In this document: piece after piece, positions 31,954-45,239 of the stretch | How positions within the stretch are numbered: position 1 is the first letter of the stretch | Layout: each line of letters begins with the position of its first letter | Source of the DNA: RHKX01 sp963826475 | GTDB taxonomy: Bacteria > Actinomycetota > Thermoleophilia > Solirubrobacterales > 70-9 | DNA: 64,000 nucleotides | Assembly: GCA_963826475.1 (NCBI GenBank) | Contig: CAWGXC010000003.1 | Location: 682,001-746,000 of the forward strand | Direction of reading: 5' to 3' | Notes under the pieces: generated by a model | Database searches by the model: none | What the model was told of the DNA's origin: nothing | What the model saw: the letters and a program-made list of their open reading frames with translations, nothing else | Position numbers and translations under genes: made by a program

Positions 31954-32703
31954 GTGGAGCTTCACCCGCTCGCCGCCGAGTTCGCCGGGGTCGCAGATGC
32001 CTACGAGCGCGGCCGCTACGAATACGACCCCGCGGTCGTCGGGGCATTCGCCGCCGTGCTGGGGCTGTCTCCAGGCGATCGGGTACTCGACCTCGCGGCG
32101 GGCACCGGCAAGCTCACGCGAGCCCTCGTCGACTGGGGCCTCGATGTGACGGCTCTGGAGCCCCAGTCGACGATGCGCGAGGTCCTGGCCGCGCGCATCG
32201 GGAGCGAACGGGCGCTCGAGGGCGTAGCCGAGGCGATTCCGGCTCCCGATCGAGCCTTCGAGGCCGTGACAGTCGGCGACGGCTTCCACTGGTTCAACGC
32301 GGAGCGCGCGCTCGCGGAGATCCGCCGCGTGCTCGTGCCGGGAGGCGGATTGGCGCTGCTCGCGACGATGCCGGACTTCAGCGGCGCCTCCTGGGCCGAC
32401 GAACTCGGCGCCATCATGGAGCGGCTCCGGCCCGAGCACCCGTTCTTTGACGGTCCCTCCTGGCGAGATGCCGTCCACGCCGCCGAGGGCTGGTCCGAGC
32501 TGCGACAGATCCGGGTGACTACCCCGCAACCCGCCAGGCCGGAGCGGATGGTCGACTTCCTCAACTCGATGAGCTGGGTCGCCGCGATGCCCGACGATCA
32601 GCGGAGCCGGGTGCTTGCGCAGGTCACCGCGCTCGTCGAGGCGGGCGAGACGCCGGCCGAGATCGACATCCACGTGATCATCGGGCTCGCGTCGGTGATC
32701 TGA
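31954..32703 (+). CDS. Class I SAM-dependent methyltransferase
   Basis: A 249-residue methyltransferase of the Methyltransf_11 type. The SAM-binding motif I is VLDLAAGTGKLTRAL, motif II region DVTALEPQSTM, then AEAIPAPDRAFEAVTVGDGFHWF and ALAEIRRVLVPGGGLAL. The substrate is unknown. It starts with GTG 6 nt after TAGCCT (31942-31947), so it has its own leaderless promoter after the hydrolase operon. Confidence 0.88.
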   Translation: MELHPLAAEFAGVADAYERGRYEYDPAVVGAFAAVLGLSPGDRVLDLAAGTGKLTRALVDWGLDVTALEPQSTMREVLAARIGSERALEGVAEAIPAPDRAFEAVTVGDGFHWFNAERALAEIRRVLVPGGGLALLATMPDFSGASWADELGAIMERLRPEHPFFDGPSWRDAVHAAEGWSELRQIRVTTPQPARPERMVDFLNSMSWVAAMPDDQRSRVLAQVTALVEAGETPAEIDIHVIIGLASVI

Positions 32704-32718
32704 GTGCCGGCCTCGGTC

Positions 32719-32961
32719 CTACCGCCCGCGGCCGGCGCCGCGCTGCTGGACCGGATTGGAGCCGGCCGCCCGCTTGGCGGCCCTTGCGGCGCCTTTGGAG
32801 ACCGGGGTCCCCGATTCGGAGCCGGCTTGACGACTGCTGTCGCCCGCCTGATCAAGCGTCGCGGCGGCGGCCTGCTTCTCCTCCTTCGACGCGGTCTTGG
32901 ATCGCATCGTCTTCAGGGCTTCCATCTCTGCGCGCTTGTCGATTCGATCTGAGGGAGGCAT
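32719..32961 (-). CDS. Hypothetical 80-aa basic, Ala/Ser/Lys-rich protein
   Basis: I do not recognise this protein. It is highly charged and low in hydrophobic residues, with KRAEMEALKTMRSKTASKEEK in the first third and a Gly/Arg-rich end, so it is probably disordered or nucleic-acid binding. It converges on the methyltransferase gene, leaving 15 nt between stops. No ribosome binding site stands out. It could be spurious, although the frame is free of rare codons and lies alone between two well-supported genes. Confidence 0.45.
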   Translation of the reverse strand: MPPSDRIDKRAEMEALKTMRSKTASKEEKQAAAATLDQAGDSSRQAGSESGTPVSKGAARAAKRAAGSNPVQQRGAGRGR

Positions 32962-33100
32962 GACGTGGACAGTCGCAGACTTCGCGGACGAAGGCGGTCG
33001 CCCGCGCGGCTCAGCGGCGCCGGCGATCCTTCCGCTATCCGCAGCACCGACCGGCGGCAGCGTTCCTCGCCGCCGGTCGTCCCCGCGCTAGATTCGCCGC

Positions 33101-34186
33101 ATGAGCGCCGAACCGATTCGCATCGTCGTCCTCGAGGGTGATCAAACCGGGCAGGAGCTGCTGGAGGCGTCGCTTGCCGTGCTCGAGCCGGAGGTGCTGG
33201 GTCTGGAGGTGGAGCTTCATCGCTTCGACCTCTCGCTGGCGAACCGGCGTGCCACCGACAACGAGGTGTGCACGGAGGCGGCGGCCGCCATGAGGGAGGC
33301 CGGCCTGGGTCTGAAGGCGGCCACGATCACCCCGGAGGACAAGGACGACGTCGGCAGCCCCAACCGCCTGATCCGCGAGGGCATCGACGGCACGGTGATC
33401 GTGCGCACCGGCCGGCGAATCCCGGGTGTCTCCCCCATCGCCGGCATCCACTACCCGATCTCGGTCTGCCGGATGGCCGTCGGTGATGCCTACGGCGCCG
33501 AGCAGTGGCGCGAGGAGACCGACGATGGCGACGAGGTCGCCTTCCGGACCGAGCGGATCAGCCGGCGGGTCTGCCGCGCCGTGTCCGAGCATTCGTTCCG
33601 GACGGCCGAGCAGATGCGGGCACGGGTCTACGGCGGTCCGAAGTGGACGGTCAGCCCGGTCTACGAGGGCATGCTGAAGGAGGAGATGGACGCTGCTGCC
33701 GAACGCCATCCCGAGGTCGTCTACGAGCCGGTCCTGATCGACGCGACGTACGCGGGGCTGATCAGCGGCGCGGCCGATGGGCCGCTGGTCATACCTACGC
33801 TGAACCGCGACGGCGACCTGCTCAGCGACCTGGTGATGCCGATGTTCGGCTCGATCGCGGGCGCGGAGTCGATCCTGCTCAGCCTCGACGAGGAACTGAA
33901 GCCCGCGGTCGCGATGGCCGAGGCCCCGCACGGAACGGCACCGGCGCTCGAGGGCAAGGACATCGCCAACCCGCTGGCGATGGTGCTCGCCTGCGCCGCG
34001 GTGCTCCACTACGCCGGGGAGCGCGGCGACGATGAGGCCGCCCACCGGGCCTCGCGCGCCGTCTACGAGGCCAGCTTCGAGGCCGCCGGCGACGGGGTGC
34101 GGACCCACGACCTGGGCGGCGAGACCGGAACGACCGACGTCTGCCGGGAGATCGCCTCGCGCGTCGCATCGAAGCTCTCCGCTTAG
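33101..34186 (+). CDS. Isocitrate/isopropylmalate dehydrogenase family enzyme
   Basis: A 361-residue beta-decarboxylating dehydrogenase-fold protein. It shows the N-terminal VVLEGDQTGQELLE, DGTVIVRTGRRIPG, YPISVCRMAVGDAYG, a central RAVSEHSFRTAEQ, NRDGDLLSDLVMPMFGSIAG (metal-binding Asp region) and MAEAPHGTAPALEGKDIANPLAM, which binds the nicotinamide cofactor. Whether the substrate is isocitrate, isopropylmalate or another malate analogue is not clear; the central substrate loop differs from the standard IDH Ser motif. TAGATT lies 6 nt before the ATG. Confidence 0.82.
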   Translation: MSAEPIRIVVLEGDQTGQELLEASLAVLEPEVLGLEVELHRFDLSLANRRATDNEVCTEAAAAMREAGLGLKAATITPEDKDDVGSPNRLIREGIDGTVIVRTGRRIPGVSPIAGIHYPISVCRMAVGDAYGAEQWREETDDGDEVAFRTERISRRVCRAVSEHSFRTAEQMRARVYGGPKWTVSPVYEGMLKEEMDAAAERHPEVVYEPVLIDATYAGLISGAADGPLVIPTLNRDGDLLSDLVMPMFGSIAGAESILLSLDEELKPAVAMAEAPHGTAPALEGKDIANPLAMVLACAAVLHYAGERGDDEAAHRASRAVYEASFEAAGDGVRTHDLGGETGTTDVCREIASRVASKLSA

Positions 34187-34241
34187 CTGCGTCCGAGCTC
34201 TGCACGGGGACGCTGCGCGCGGTGAGGGCGAAGTGCATACG

Positions 34242-35252
34242 ATGGCGCCGATGGAGGGCACCGCGGCTGCAGCCGACGGGCAGGCACAAGAGGTCAGCTA
34301 CGCGGACGAACGTAGGGAAATCCCCTGGCTGATCATCGGCGCCGTGGTCGCGGTCATCGCGCTGGTCCTGATCAAAGGCCTCCACGACGTCGCCCAGACC
34401 GGCCTCAACGGGCTCTCCCTCGGGGCCATCTACGCGCTCGGCGCCGTCGGCCTGACGCTCGTGTACGGGATTCTCAAGCTGACGAACTTCGCGCATGGCG
34501 ACTTCCTCACCTTCGGCGGCTACATGGCCTACGTGGTCAACGTCAACCTCGGCGGCCCGCTGATCCTCGGCGTGCTGTTCGCGATCGTCGCGACGGCTGC
34601 GCTGGGCATCGCGTTCGAGAAGATCCTCTGGGGACCGATGCGCGCGCGGCGTGCCGGCTCTCTGCAGCTGCTGCTGACGTCGATCGGCCTCGCGTTCATC
34701 ATCCGCGCCGGGATCCAGTTCTTCTTCTCCACCGACGTCAAGCTGCTCGACGTCAACAACACGGCGACGGTGCAGTTCCTCGGTCTCTCGATCGGCCGCA
34801 CCCAGCTGATCGTCGTGGTCGTCGGCGTCGTCACGCTGCTTGCGGTTGCGGCGCTGCTGCGCTTCTCGCTCCTCGGCAAGCAGATGCGCGCGCTCTCCGA
34901 TGACATCGACCTCGCCGAGACCTCGGGCATCAACACCTCGCGCGTGATCCTCTACACGTGGATCTTCGCCGGCGGCCTCGCGGGCCTCGCGGGCGTCCTC
35001 GACGCCTCGATCACCAACCTCAAGCCCGAGTTCGGCTTCGAGCTGCTGCTGCCGATCTTCGCCGCGGTCGTCCTCGGCGGAATCGGAGATGCCTTCGGCG
35101 CGCTCATCGGTGGCCTGGTGCTCGGCGTGATGATCGAATGGTCGACGCTCTTCATCCCGGCTCAGTGGAAGGTCAGCTTCGGTTTCATCGCGCTGATCCT
35201 CGTGCTGATCTTCCGCCCGCAGGGAATCTTCGGCAAGGCGAGGACGGTCTAG
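34242..35252 (+). CDS. Branched-chain amino acid ABC transporter permease, LivH type
   Basis: Inner-membrane permease, ~336 residues, eight or so hydrophobic segments. It shows LNGLSLGAIYALGAVGLTLVYGILKLTNFAHGD, split across TM1-2, and the EAA-like loop LLLPIFAAVVLGGIGDAFGA. TACGAT overlaps the first ATG (34242) and lies 7 nt before a second in-frame ATG at 34251, so the true start may be 34251. It leads the livH-M-G-F operon; the binding protein gene is convergent and downstream. Substrate could be a branched amino acid, urea or an aromatic acid, as for other members. Confidence 0.9.
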   Translation: MAPMEGTAAAADGQAQEVSYADERREIPWLIIGAVVAVIALVLIKGLHDVAQTGLNGLSLGAIYALGAVGLTLVYGILKLTNFAHGDFLTFGGYMAYVVNVNLGGPLILGVLFAIVATAALGIAFEKILWGPMRARRAGSLQLLLTSIGLAFIIRAGIQFFFSTDVKLLDVNNTATVQFLGLSIGRTQLIVVVVGVVTLLAVAALLRFSLLGKQMRALSDDIDLAETSGINTSRVILYTWIFAGGLAGLAGVLDASITNLKPEFGFELLLPIFAAVVLGGIGDAFGALIGGLVLGVMIEWSTLFIPAQWKVSFGFIALILVLIFRPQGIFGKARTV

Positions 35253-35258
35253 GTCCAG

Positions 35259-36246
<988 letters not shown>

Positions 36247-36254
<8 letters not shown>

Positions 36255-37110
36255 CTCGGGCACCGCCGTGGCGGAGGGGTCCGCCTCCAGCCCCGCCAAG
36301 GGCAACATCTTCGAGGCGACCGACGTCGTCAAGCGCTTCGGCGGCATCCGCGCGGTCAACGGGGCGACGATGAGCGTCGGCGAAGGGTCGATCACCGCGC
36401 TGATCGGGCCCAACGGCGCCGGCAAGACGACCTTCTTCAACGTGATCACCGGCTTCTACCGTCCCGACGGCGGCACCGCGACGTTCGCCGGCCAACCCGT
36501 GCTCGGCAAGCCCGCCCACCGCATCGCCCGGCTGGGGATGGTGCGGACCTTCCAGATCACGAAGGCACTCTCGCGGATGCCCGTGATCGACAACATGCTG
36601 CTCGCCGCGCCCGATCAACCGGGCGAGAGGCTCTCCGGGCTCATCTTCAAGGCGGCGGCCAGCCGCCGGCGGGAGAGTGAGATCACCGAGCGCGCGGTGG
36701 ACCTGCTCGCCTCCTTCAACCTCGACAAGAAGGCCAACGACTACGCCGGCACGCTCTCCGGCGGACAGCGCAAGCTCCTCGAGCTGGCCAGGGCGCTGAT
36801 GACCGAGCCCCGCTTCCTGCTCCTCGACGAGCCGATGGCGGGCATCAACCCCACGCTCGGTCGCCGCCTGCTCGAGCACATGGAGCGCCTGCGCTCCGAG
36901 GACGGCGTCAGCTTCCTATTCGTCGAGCACGACATGGACGTGGTCATGAACCACTCCGACCGGGTCATCGTGATGGCCGAGGGCCGGGTCATCGCAGCCG
37001 GCTCACCGAGCGAGATTCGCGGCAATCAGCGTGTCATCGATGCCTATCTCGGCGGTGGCGGCGACGTGGGTGAAGGCGATGACCCTCCGGTCGGCCGGGA
37101 GGATGCATGA
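36247..37110 (+). CDS. Branched-chain amino acid ABC transporter ATPase, LivG type
   Basis: A 287-residue ATPase. Walker A is GPNGAGKTTFFNVI, the signature is LSGGQRKLLELARAL, Walker B is RFLLLDEPMAGINP and the switch His is in FVEHDMDVV. The first 20 residues are an Ala/Ser-rich lead-in. It starts with GTG within the end of the LivM-type gene. It forms the ABC heterodimer with LivF. Confidence 0.93.
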
Positions 37111-37883
37111 TGGCCGAGCCGCTGCTTCGCACCACCGACCTCGTCGCCGGTTACCTGCCCGAGGTCGACATCCTCAACGGGGTCTCGATCGAGGTGCAGG
37201 AGGGGGAGATCGTCACGATCGTCGGTCCCAACGGTGCCGGCAAGTCGACGCTGATCAAGACGATCTTCGGCCTGCTGCAGCCGCGCAGCGGCTCGGTGCA
37301 CCTCGCCGACTCCGACCTCACCGGGCTCAAGCCTCACGACATCACCCGCCGCGGCCTCTCCTACGTCCCCCAGCTCGACAACGTGTTCGCCAACCTCACC
37401 GTCGAGGAGAACCTCGAGATGGGAGCGCTGAAGTCGTCGACCAAGCGGGAGCGCATGAGCGAGATGTACGAGCTGTTCCCGCGCCTCGGCGAGCGCAAGA
37501 CTCAGCCGGCGGGGACGATGAGCGGCGGCGAGCGACAGATGGTCGCGATGGCTCGGGCGCTGATGCCGGAGCCCAAGGTGTTGCTCCTCGACGAGCCCTC
37601 GGCAGGCCTCGCGCCCGCGTTCGTCGACGCGATCTTCGAGAAGACGGTCGAGATCAACCGCTCCGGCGTGACGATCGTGATGGTCGAGCAGAACGCCAAG
37701 CGGGCGCTCGCGATGTCGAACCGCGGCTACGTGCTCGACCTCGGCAAGGATCGCTACACGGGGCCCGGCAAGGACCTGCTCAACGATCCCAAGGTCGCCG
37801 AGCTCTACCTCGGCGGCGCCGGGCGCCTGGAGACCGACGTCTCCGAGTTGCCCGAGGGCGCCGAGCGCCCCAGCTCGAATTAG
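37107..37883 (+). CDS. Branched-chain amino acid ABC transporter ATPase, LivF type
   Basis: A 258-residue ATPase. Walker A is GPNGAGKSTLIKTIFGL, signature MSGGERQMVAMARAL, Walker B KVLLLDEPSAGLAP, switch region IVMVEQNAKRAL with Gln-Asn typical of LivF. The C-terminal 20 residues are acidic. It overlaps LivG by 4 nt (ATGA) and ends the operon. Confidence 0.93.
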   Translation: MMAEPLLRTTDLVAGYLPEVDILNGVSIEVQEGEIVTIVGPNGAGKSTLIKTIFGLLQPRSGSVHLADSDLTGLKPHDITRRGLSYVPQLDNVFANLTVEENLEMGALKSSTKRERMSEMYELFPRLGERKTQPAGTMSGGERQMVAMARALMPEPKVLLLDEPSAGLAPAFVDAIFEKTVEINRSGVTIVMVEQNAKRALAMSNRGYVLDLGKDRYTGPGKDLLNDPKVAELYLGGAGRLETDVSELPEGAERPSSN

Positions 37884-38100
37884 CGACCTGAACTAGATTC
37901 CGGAATCTCGTAGGGGCGGTTCCGTGGAGCGGTTACTTCCGGAGTCCAGTGTGTTTCGCCACAGGTGCCGAACGCCTGAATTCAATTGCGGAGCGCCCAT
38001 TACTGACCATGGAGAGCAGCAAATGGCAGCTCAGAGAGGAAGTCGCAAATCGACCCCAGCGCCGAAGGGTGGTGGCCGGTCAGCCGCCCTCGCAGCCCGT

Positions 38101-38140
38101 TGGGGTGACACACACCATCATCTTGGTTTCTGTCACCCCA
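38101..38140. terminator. Stem-loop with perfect 10-bp arms, probable terminator
   Basis: TGGGGTGACA (38101-38110) and TGTCACCCCA (38131-38140) are exact inverted repeats around 20 nt, and ACC / GGT inside the loop can add three more pairs. There is no U-run on either strand. Its place between two converging operons suggests transcription termination or mRNA 3'-end protection. Confidence 0.5.
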
Positions 38141-38157
38141 GGCCGGTCGGAAAACAC

Positions 38158-38188
38158 GAAGGGCCGAGGCGTTTCCGCCCCGGCCCTC
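38158..38188 (-). terminator. GC-rich hairpin downstream of the binding-protein gene
   Basis: AGGGCCGAGGCG and CGCCCCGGCCCT can pair with one mismatch around a short loop. It lies 44 nt past the stop of the minus-strand binding-protein gene. No T-run follows. Confidence 0.5.
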
Positions 38189-38231
38189 CGGTAACTCGTC
38201 ACGGCGCGATGCCGCGATCATGCTTCGAGGG

Positions 38232-39536
38232 TCAGCCCTCGGAGCCTGATGCGAGCGGGAACTGATCGACGTTGCCGATCTTCCCGTTCTTGTACTCGTA
38301 GACGTCGTAGACGCCCGCGGTCGCATCGCCGTTCTCATCCATGTCGATGGGTCCGGATGCGCCCTCGTAATCGATGTCCTCGCCGTTCTCCAGCGCCTTG
38401 ACGGCGTCGGGGAGCTGCTCGAACGTGTACTTCGTGCCCGGTGCCGAACTGACGCCCTGGACGACGTCGGCCATGTCCGCACCATCGGTGGAACCGGCCG
38501 CAACCGCTGCCAGGTAGCACAGGATCACCGCGTCGAAGTTCTGACTGTCGAACGTCTGTCGAGTGACGTCAGTCGGGTCGAACGCGTTGTATGCCTTGTC
38601 GAATGCCGTCGAGGTGGCATCGCCCTCGGGCGAGCCCGGAGCGGTGCCCCGGAATCCCTCGACCACATCTGCCCCGACATCGCCGGGGAGGCTGCTGGAG
38701 GCCAGGCCGTCGGTTCCGAACGCAGTGCTCGGATCCCATCCTGCCCTCGCGAGCGCCGGGCCGACCTTGACGAACGTCTCCGGGAAATCGAAGAACACCG
38801 TTGCGTCGGGGTTGCCCGAGACGATCTTCTGCGCCTCCGAGTCGTAGCTCGGCTGCGTCGGGTCGTAGATGACCGTCTGGCCGATCTTGCCGCCCATGTC
38901 CTCCCATGGACCGGAGAACGTGTCGACGAGACCGTTTCCGTAGGAGTCGTTGCGGGCGCCGATGTTCACCGTCTTGCCCTCGGCACCGCCGACGGCGTCA
39001 GCGACCACGTTGGCCAGAACCGGTCCCTGGAACGAGTCCGGCGGAACGGTCCGGTCGAGGAGGTTGTTGTCCTCGAGGCCGGTGATCTCATCACTGGTGG
39101 ATGCCGGTGAGATCTGCAGCACGCCTTCGCGGCTCGTCACCGACCTGGATACCGGGATCGTCACCGATGACGCCCACGAGCCGGCGATGCAGCTTGCGCC
39201 ACCGTCGACCAGCTTGCGTGCGGCCTGCACACCAGCCTGATCGCTCGTCTGGTCGTCCTCCGTCTGAAGGGTGACCTTATGGTCGTCGCCGGTCGAGTCG
39301 ATCGACTTGTTGATCTCGTCTACGGCGAGCTCCGCCGCCTTCTGGCCGGGAGGCCCGAAGTCAGCGAGGTCGCCCGAAAGTGGAACGAGGTTGCCGATGG
39401 TCAGATCGAGCGATGTCGCTCCGCCCCCGGAGCTCGAACTGCTGCTGTCACTACCGCTATCGCTGCCGCATGCCGCGACACCGAAAGAGAGAGCGGTGAC
39501 GGTTCCGGCGATCGCCAGAAGCCTTGTGCCCCTCAA
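38232..39536 (-). CDS. Branched-chain amino acid-type ABC substrate-binding lipoprotein
   Basis: A 434-residue type I periplasmic-binding-fold protein, secreted and lipid-anchored: the signal ends in the lipobox FGVAAC, followed by a Ser/Gly/Asp-rich linker. The mature part begins IGNLVPLSGDLADFGPPG, typical of Leu/Ile/Val-binding proteins, and continues with DDQTSDQAGVQAARKLVD and AGSWASSVTIPV. The start is TTG at 39536 with AGGAGG 7 nt upstream. It faces the livHMGF operon and is likely its ligand-binding subunit. Confidence 0.9.
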   Translation of the reverse strand: MRGTRLLAIAGTVTALSFGVAACGSDSGSDSSSSSSGGGATSLDLTIGNLVPLSGDLADFGPPGQKAAELAVDEINKSIDSTGDDHKVTLQTEDDQTSDQAGVQAARKLVDGGASCIAGSWASSVTIPVSRSVTSREGVLQISPASTSDEITGLEDNNLLDRTVPPDSFQGPVLANVVADAVGGAEGKTVNIGARNDSYGNGLVDTFSGPWEDMGGKIGQTVIYDPTQPSYDSEAQKIVSGNPDATVFFDFPETFVKVGPALARAGWDPSTAFGTDGLASSSLPGDVGADVVEGFRGTAPGSPEGDATSTAFDKAYNAFDPTDVTRQTFDSQNFDAVILCYLAAVAAGSTDGADMADVVQGVSSAPGTKYTFEQLPDAVKALENGEDIDYEGASGPIDMDENGDATAGVYDVYEYKNGKIGNVDQFPLASGSEG

Positions 39537-39694
39537 TGTGTTTCCTCCTCTGATGGTTCCATCCCACGGGCGAGAGCCCGGGGAGCCGTACAGAGCCCTC
39601 CGATCCGCGCACGGATCGTGCCTTGGGACTCGCAGTCAACCTATCTCAAACGGCGCAGCCCTGCGGGGGAAACCGCGACGCTGCGCCCCTGCGG

Positions 39695-40252
39695 TCAGAC
39701 CGGTGCGCCGTCGGTGCCGCCACCGTTGCCGGAATTGGGACCCTCGTCGATCCGGCGCCACTCGACGATCTTGCCGTCCACGATGTCGAACGAGGTCGAG
39801 GCCTTTCCACCGATGCCGGACCCGCAGCCTCCCCCGGGGCGGTCGGTGAGCCGGAAGGTCGCCGTCGTCAGGTCGCCCTCGCTCCGGGCGGAGATCAGCT
39901 CGGCTCCACATGGAAGCGAGTCGTTGAAGGCGATGGCGTCCTCGGTCGATCCGATCTTGGTCAGCAGCGGGCCGTTCTCCGCGGTGCTCGGGATCGCAAA
40001 GTAGCCGGCGGCCGCATCCACGTCACCCCCGCGAAGCGCGTTCGACCATGCCTCGATGACCCTGACGTCAGCGGGCTCCGCGTCGGCGACGTCCGGGGGC
40101 GTGGCGGAGGTCGAGGTCGTGTCCCCGGTCGATCCGGTGATCGTCGTGGTCGTGTCGCCACCGCATCCGGCAAGCAGGAAAACCGCGGATATGCAGGCGA
40201 TCACCGACAGGGGCAAGAGGCCCTTGTAATGTCCGGCCAGGTCAGCGAACAT
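39695..40252 (-). CDS. Putative lipoprotein of unknown function
   Basis: A 185-residue protein with a lipoprotein signal (LLPLSVIACISAVFLLAGC) followed by a Thr/Ser-rich linker to about residue 60 and a small alpha/beta domain that may be NTF2/SnoaL-like (VIEAWSNALRGGDVDAAAGYF, ATFRLTDRPGGGC, VDGKIVEWRRIDE). Four cysteines outside the lipobox are unusual but may form disulfides. ATG 40252 has AGGAAGGG 7 nt upstream; a longer frame from 40291 would overlap imuB. The LexA box lies across this start. Confidence 0.7.
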   Translation of the reverse strand: MFADLAGHYKGLLPLSVIACISAVFLLAGCGGDTTTTITGSTGDTTSTSATPPDVADAEPADVRVIEAWSNALRGGDVDAAAGYFAIPSTAENGPLLTKIGSTEDAIAFNDSLPCGAELISARSEGDLTTATFRLTDRPGGGCGSGIGGKASTSFDIVDGKIVEWRRIDEGPNSGNGGGTDGAPV

Positions 40253-40260
40253 ACGTTCGC
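40245..40260. promoter_or_regulatory. LexA (SOS) box upstream of imuB
   Basis: GCGAACATACGTTCGC has perfect arms GCGAAC / GTTCGC around 4 nt, matching the actinobacterial LexA consensus CGAAC-N4-GTTCG. It lies 9 nt before the imuB ATG. TACGTT inside it may be the -10, so LexA would occlude the promoter. Confidence 0.8.
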
Positions 40261-40268
40261 CCTTCCTG

Positions 40269-41495
40269 ATGATCGTCGGATCCGTACTCATTCCTCGCTT
40301 CTCACTGCTCTCCGCGGTTGCTGATCGGACCCAGATGCTGACAGAGCCGGTGGCTCTCTCTCCGGAACCGGGCGGCGAGCAGGCGGTCGGCGAGGTCAGT
40401 GGAGCCGCCGAGGCATTCGGGATTCATGCGGGGATGCAGCTCGGCGAGGCGCTGGGGCGTTGCCCGCGGCTGACGCTCGTCCCCGCTGATCCAGGCCGGG
40501 CGAGCAGCGAGTGGGAGCGGATCGTGCGCTCGCTGGAGCGAATCGGTGCCGAGGTCGAAAGCGAGGTCGCCGGCGAGGCCTTCTTCGGCGTCGATCCCCT
40601 GCGTGGGCTCTGGGGGCCGCGTCACGAGGACGTGCTCCTGCGGGCCTGGCGGGCTGTCGGGGGGCCGGCCAGGGTCGCCGGGGCGCCGACCCGCTTCTGC
40701 GCTCTGGCCGCCGCCCGAGCCGGTGGCAGGAGACGCCGGCGACGCTCTCCCCGGGTGATCCCCGCCGGCTCCGAGCGCGATTTCCTGGCACCGCAGCCGA
40801 TCAGGCTGCTGGACGGACGGCTTGGGCCCAGTCGCGGTCCCGACCGCAGCCGGCGGCTGGTCGCCACCCTCGAGCGCCTCGGCATCGAGACCCTCGGCGA
40901 GCTGGCCGCCATGCCCCGGATCGCGATCGCCGACCGTTTCGGCGTGCTCGGCCTGCGTGCTCACGATCTCGCCTCCGGAATCGACACGCCGCTGCGGCCC
41001 AGGCGCCCGCACGAGGAGTTGATCCAGGCGATCGGGCTACCCGAGGCCTCCTACGGGGCCCAGCTCGAGCGCGCGCTGGAGCTGCTGATCGAGCGGCTTC
41101 TCGCAGACCCGCGCCGCGAGGGTCGCGCCATCCGCTCCCTGCGCCTCGAGGCCCGGATCGCCGAGGGCGGCAGCTGGTCGGCGGATGCGGTGCTGCGCAG
41201 CGCCAGCGGCTCGCCCGAGCGATTGCGGCTGGCGCTGCTGCCGAAGCTCGCCGGGCTCGGGGCGCCGGCCTCGGCCCTCGCCCTGCGCGCGCTGGAGCTC
41301 GCCCCCGGCGGAAGCATGCAGCCGGCGCTCGCCCCTGATCCGGGCGAGCGGCGCAAGGAGCTGCTGGCGGAGGCGGTCCGGCAAGTTCGGGCCGCCGCGG
41401 GACGCGACTCGGTCCTGCGAGTGCTCGTCGTCGACCCGGAATCGCGGATCCCTGAGCGCTGGGCCGTCCTGGCGCCCTACAACGAAGGTGGATGA
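40269..41495 (+). CDS. imuB: ImuB-type Y-family polymerase-like protein
   Basis: A 408-residue member of the DNA polymerase Y family that lacks the usual catalytic carboxylates: the N-terminal strand reads SVLIPRFSLL without the first Asp, and the SxDE motif is replaced by EVAGEAFFGVDPL. The little-finger and thumb parts follow (LGIETLGELAAMP with a helix-hairpin-helix, RRPHEELIQAIGLPE). ImuB is the non-catalytic hub that connects the sliding clamp and DnaE2 in damage-induced mutagenesis. It is coupled by 4 nt to the next gene. No imuA is seen next to it. Confidence 0.88.
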   Translation: MIVGSVLIPRFSLLSAVADRTQMLTEPVALSPEPGGEQAVGEVSGAAEAFGIHAGMQLGEALGRCPRLTLVPADPGRASSEWERIVRSLERIGAEVESEVAGEAFFGVDPLRGLWGPRHEDVLLRAWRAVGGPARVAGAPTRFCALAAARAGGRRRRRRSPRVIPAGSERDFLAPQPIRLLDGRLGPSRGPDRSRRLVATLERLGIETLGELAAMPRIAIADRFGVLGLRAHDLASGIDTPLRPRRPHEELIQAIGLPEASYGAQLERALELLIERLLADPRREGRAIRSLRLEARIAEGGSWSADAVLRSASGSPERLRLALLPKLAGLGAPASALALRALELAPGGSMQPALAPDPGERRKELLAEAVRQVRAAAGRDSVLRVLVVDPESRIPERWAVLAPYNEGG

Positions 41496-41727
41496 CGGGC
41501 ATGAATTCCCTCTATGAGCCACGGGCGGTCCGGGTCCGGGTCGCCGGGACGGTCCCCACATTCGTCGCCGGGGCGCCGGTCGAGGCGATTCGCGAGCGCT
41601 GGCTCGTCGAGGACCGCTGGTGGTCGAGCGATCCGCTGCGGCGCGACTACTTCGAGGTCGTCCTCGCGACCGGGCGCTGCACCGTGATCTTCTGTGACCT
41701 CGCAGCCGGTCGCTGGTACGAGCAACG

Positions 41728-41731
<4 letters not shown>
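41492..41731 (+). CDS. Small protein between imuB and dnaE2
   Basis: A 79-residue protein whose start overlaps imuB and whose stop overlaps dnaE2, each by 4 nt. It is rich in Arg and Trp (ERWLVEDRWWSSDPLRRDYFEVVLATGRCTVIF is its core, in two adjoining parts). Size and place match the small DUF6504-type proteins encoded in actinobacterial imuB-dnaE2 operons; that assignment is from memory of context, not from a search. A structural role in the mutasome is plausible. Confidence 0.75.
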
Positions 41732-45150
<3,419 letters not shown>

Positions 45151-45198
45151 GCCCGCTCAGCGCGCCGACTTCCCCGATTTCATGCAAGTTCCATTGCA

Positions 45199-45212
45199 CG
45201 AACGTGTGTACG
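45199..45212. promoter_or_regulatory. LexA-like site with one mismatch, upstream of an 81-aa gene
   Basis: CGAACGTGTGTACG matches CGAAC-N4-GTTCG except for one base in the second arm. It is 14 nt upstream of TACCTT (45227-45232), the likely -10 of the small gene at 45240. The site is suggestive only. Confidence 0.35.
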
Positions 45213-45239
45213 TCCGAGCTCGCCCGTACCTTCTCCCGC

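Larger units (their letters stand above)
37884..38231. other. Convergent intergenic region between livF and the binding-protein gene
   Basis: This 348-nt gap holds no gene I can support. It holds a 14-bp perfect palindrome AGATTCCGGAATCT (37895-37908) just after the livF stop, a stem-loop with 10-bp arms (38101-38140), and a GC-rich hairpin (38158-38188). Between them, 37960-38095 looks ordinary and contains only short unsupported frames. Confidence 0.6.

Noticed and set aside
37924..38265. 113-codon frame between livF and the binding-protein gene
   Set aside because: It crosses the two hairpins, has no ribosome binding site and no recognisable features.
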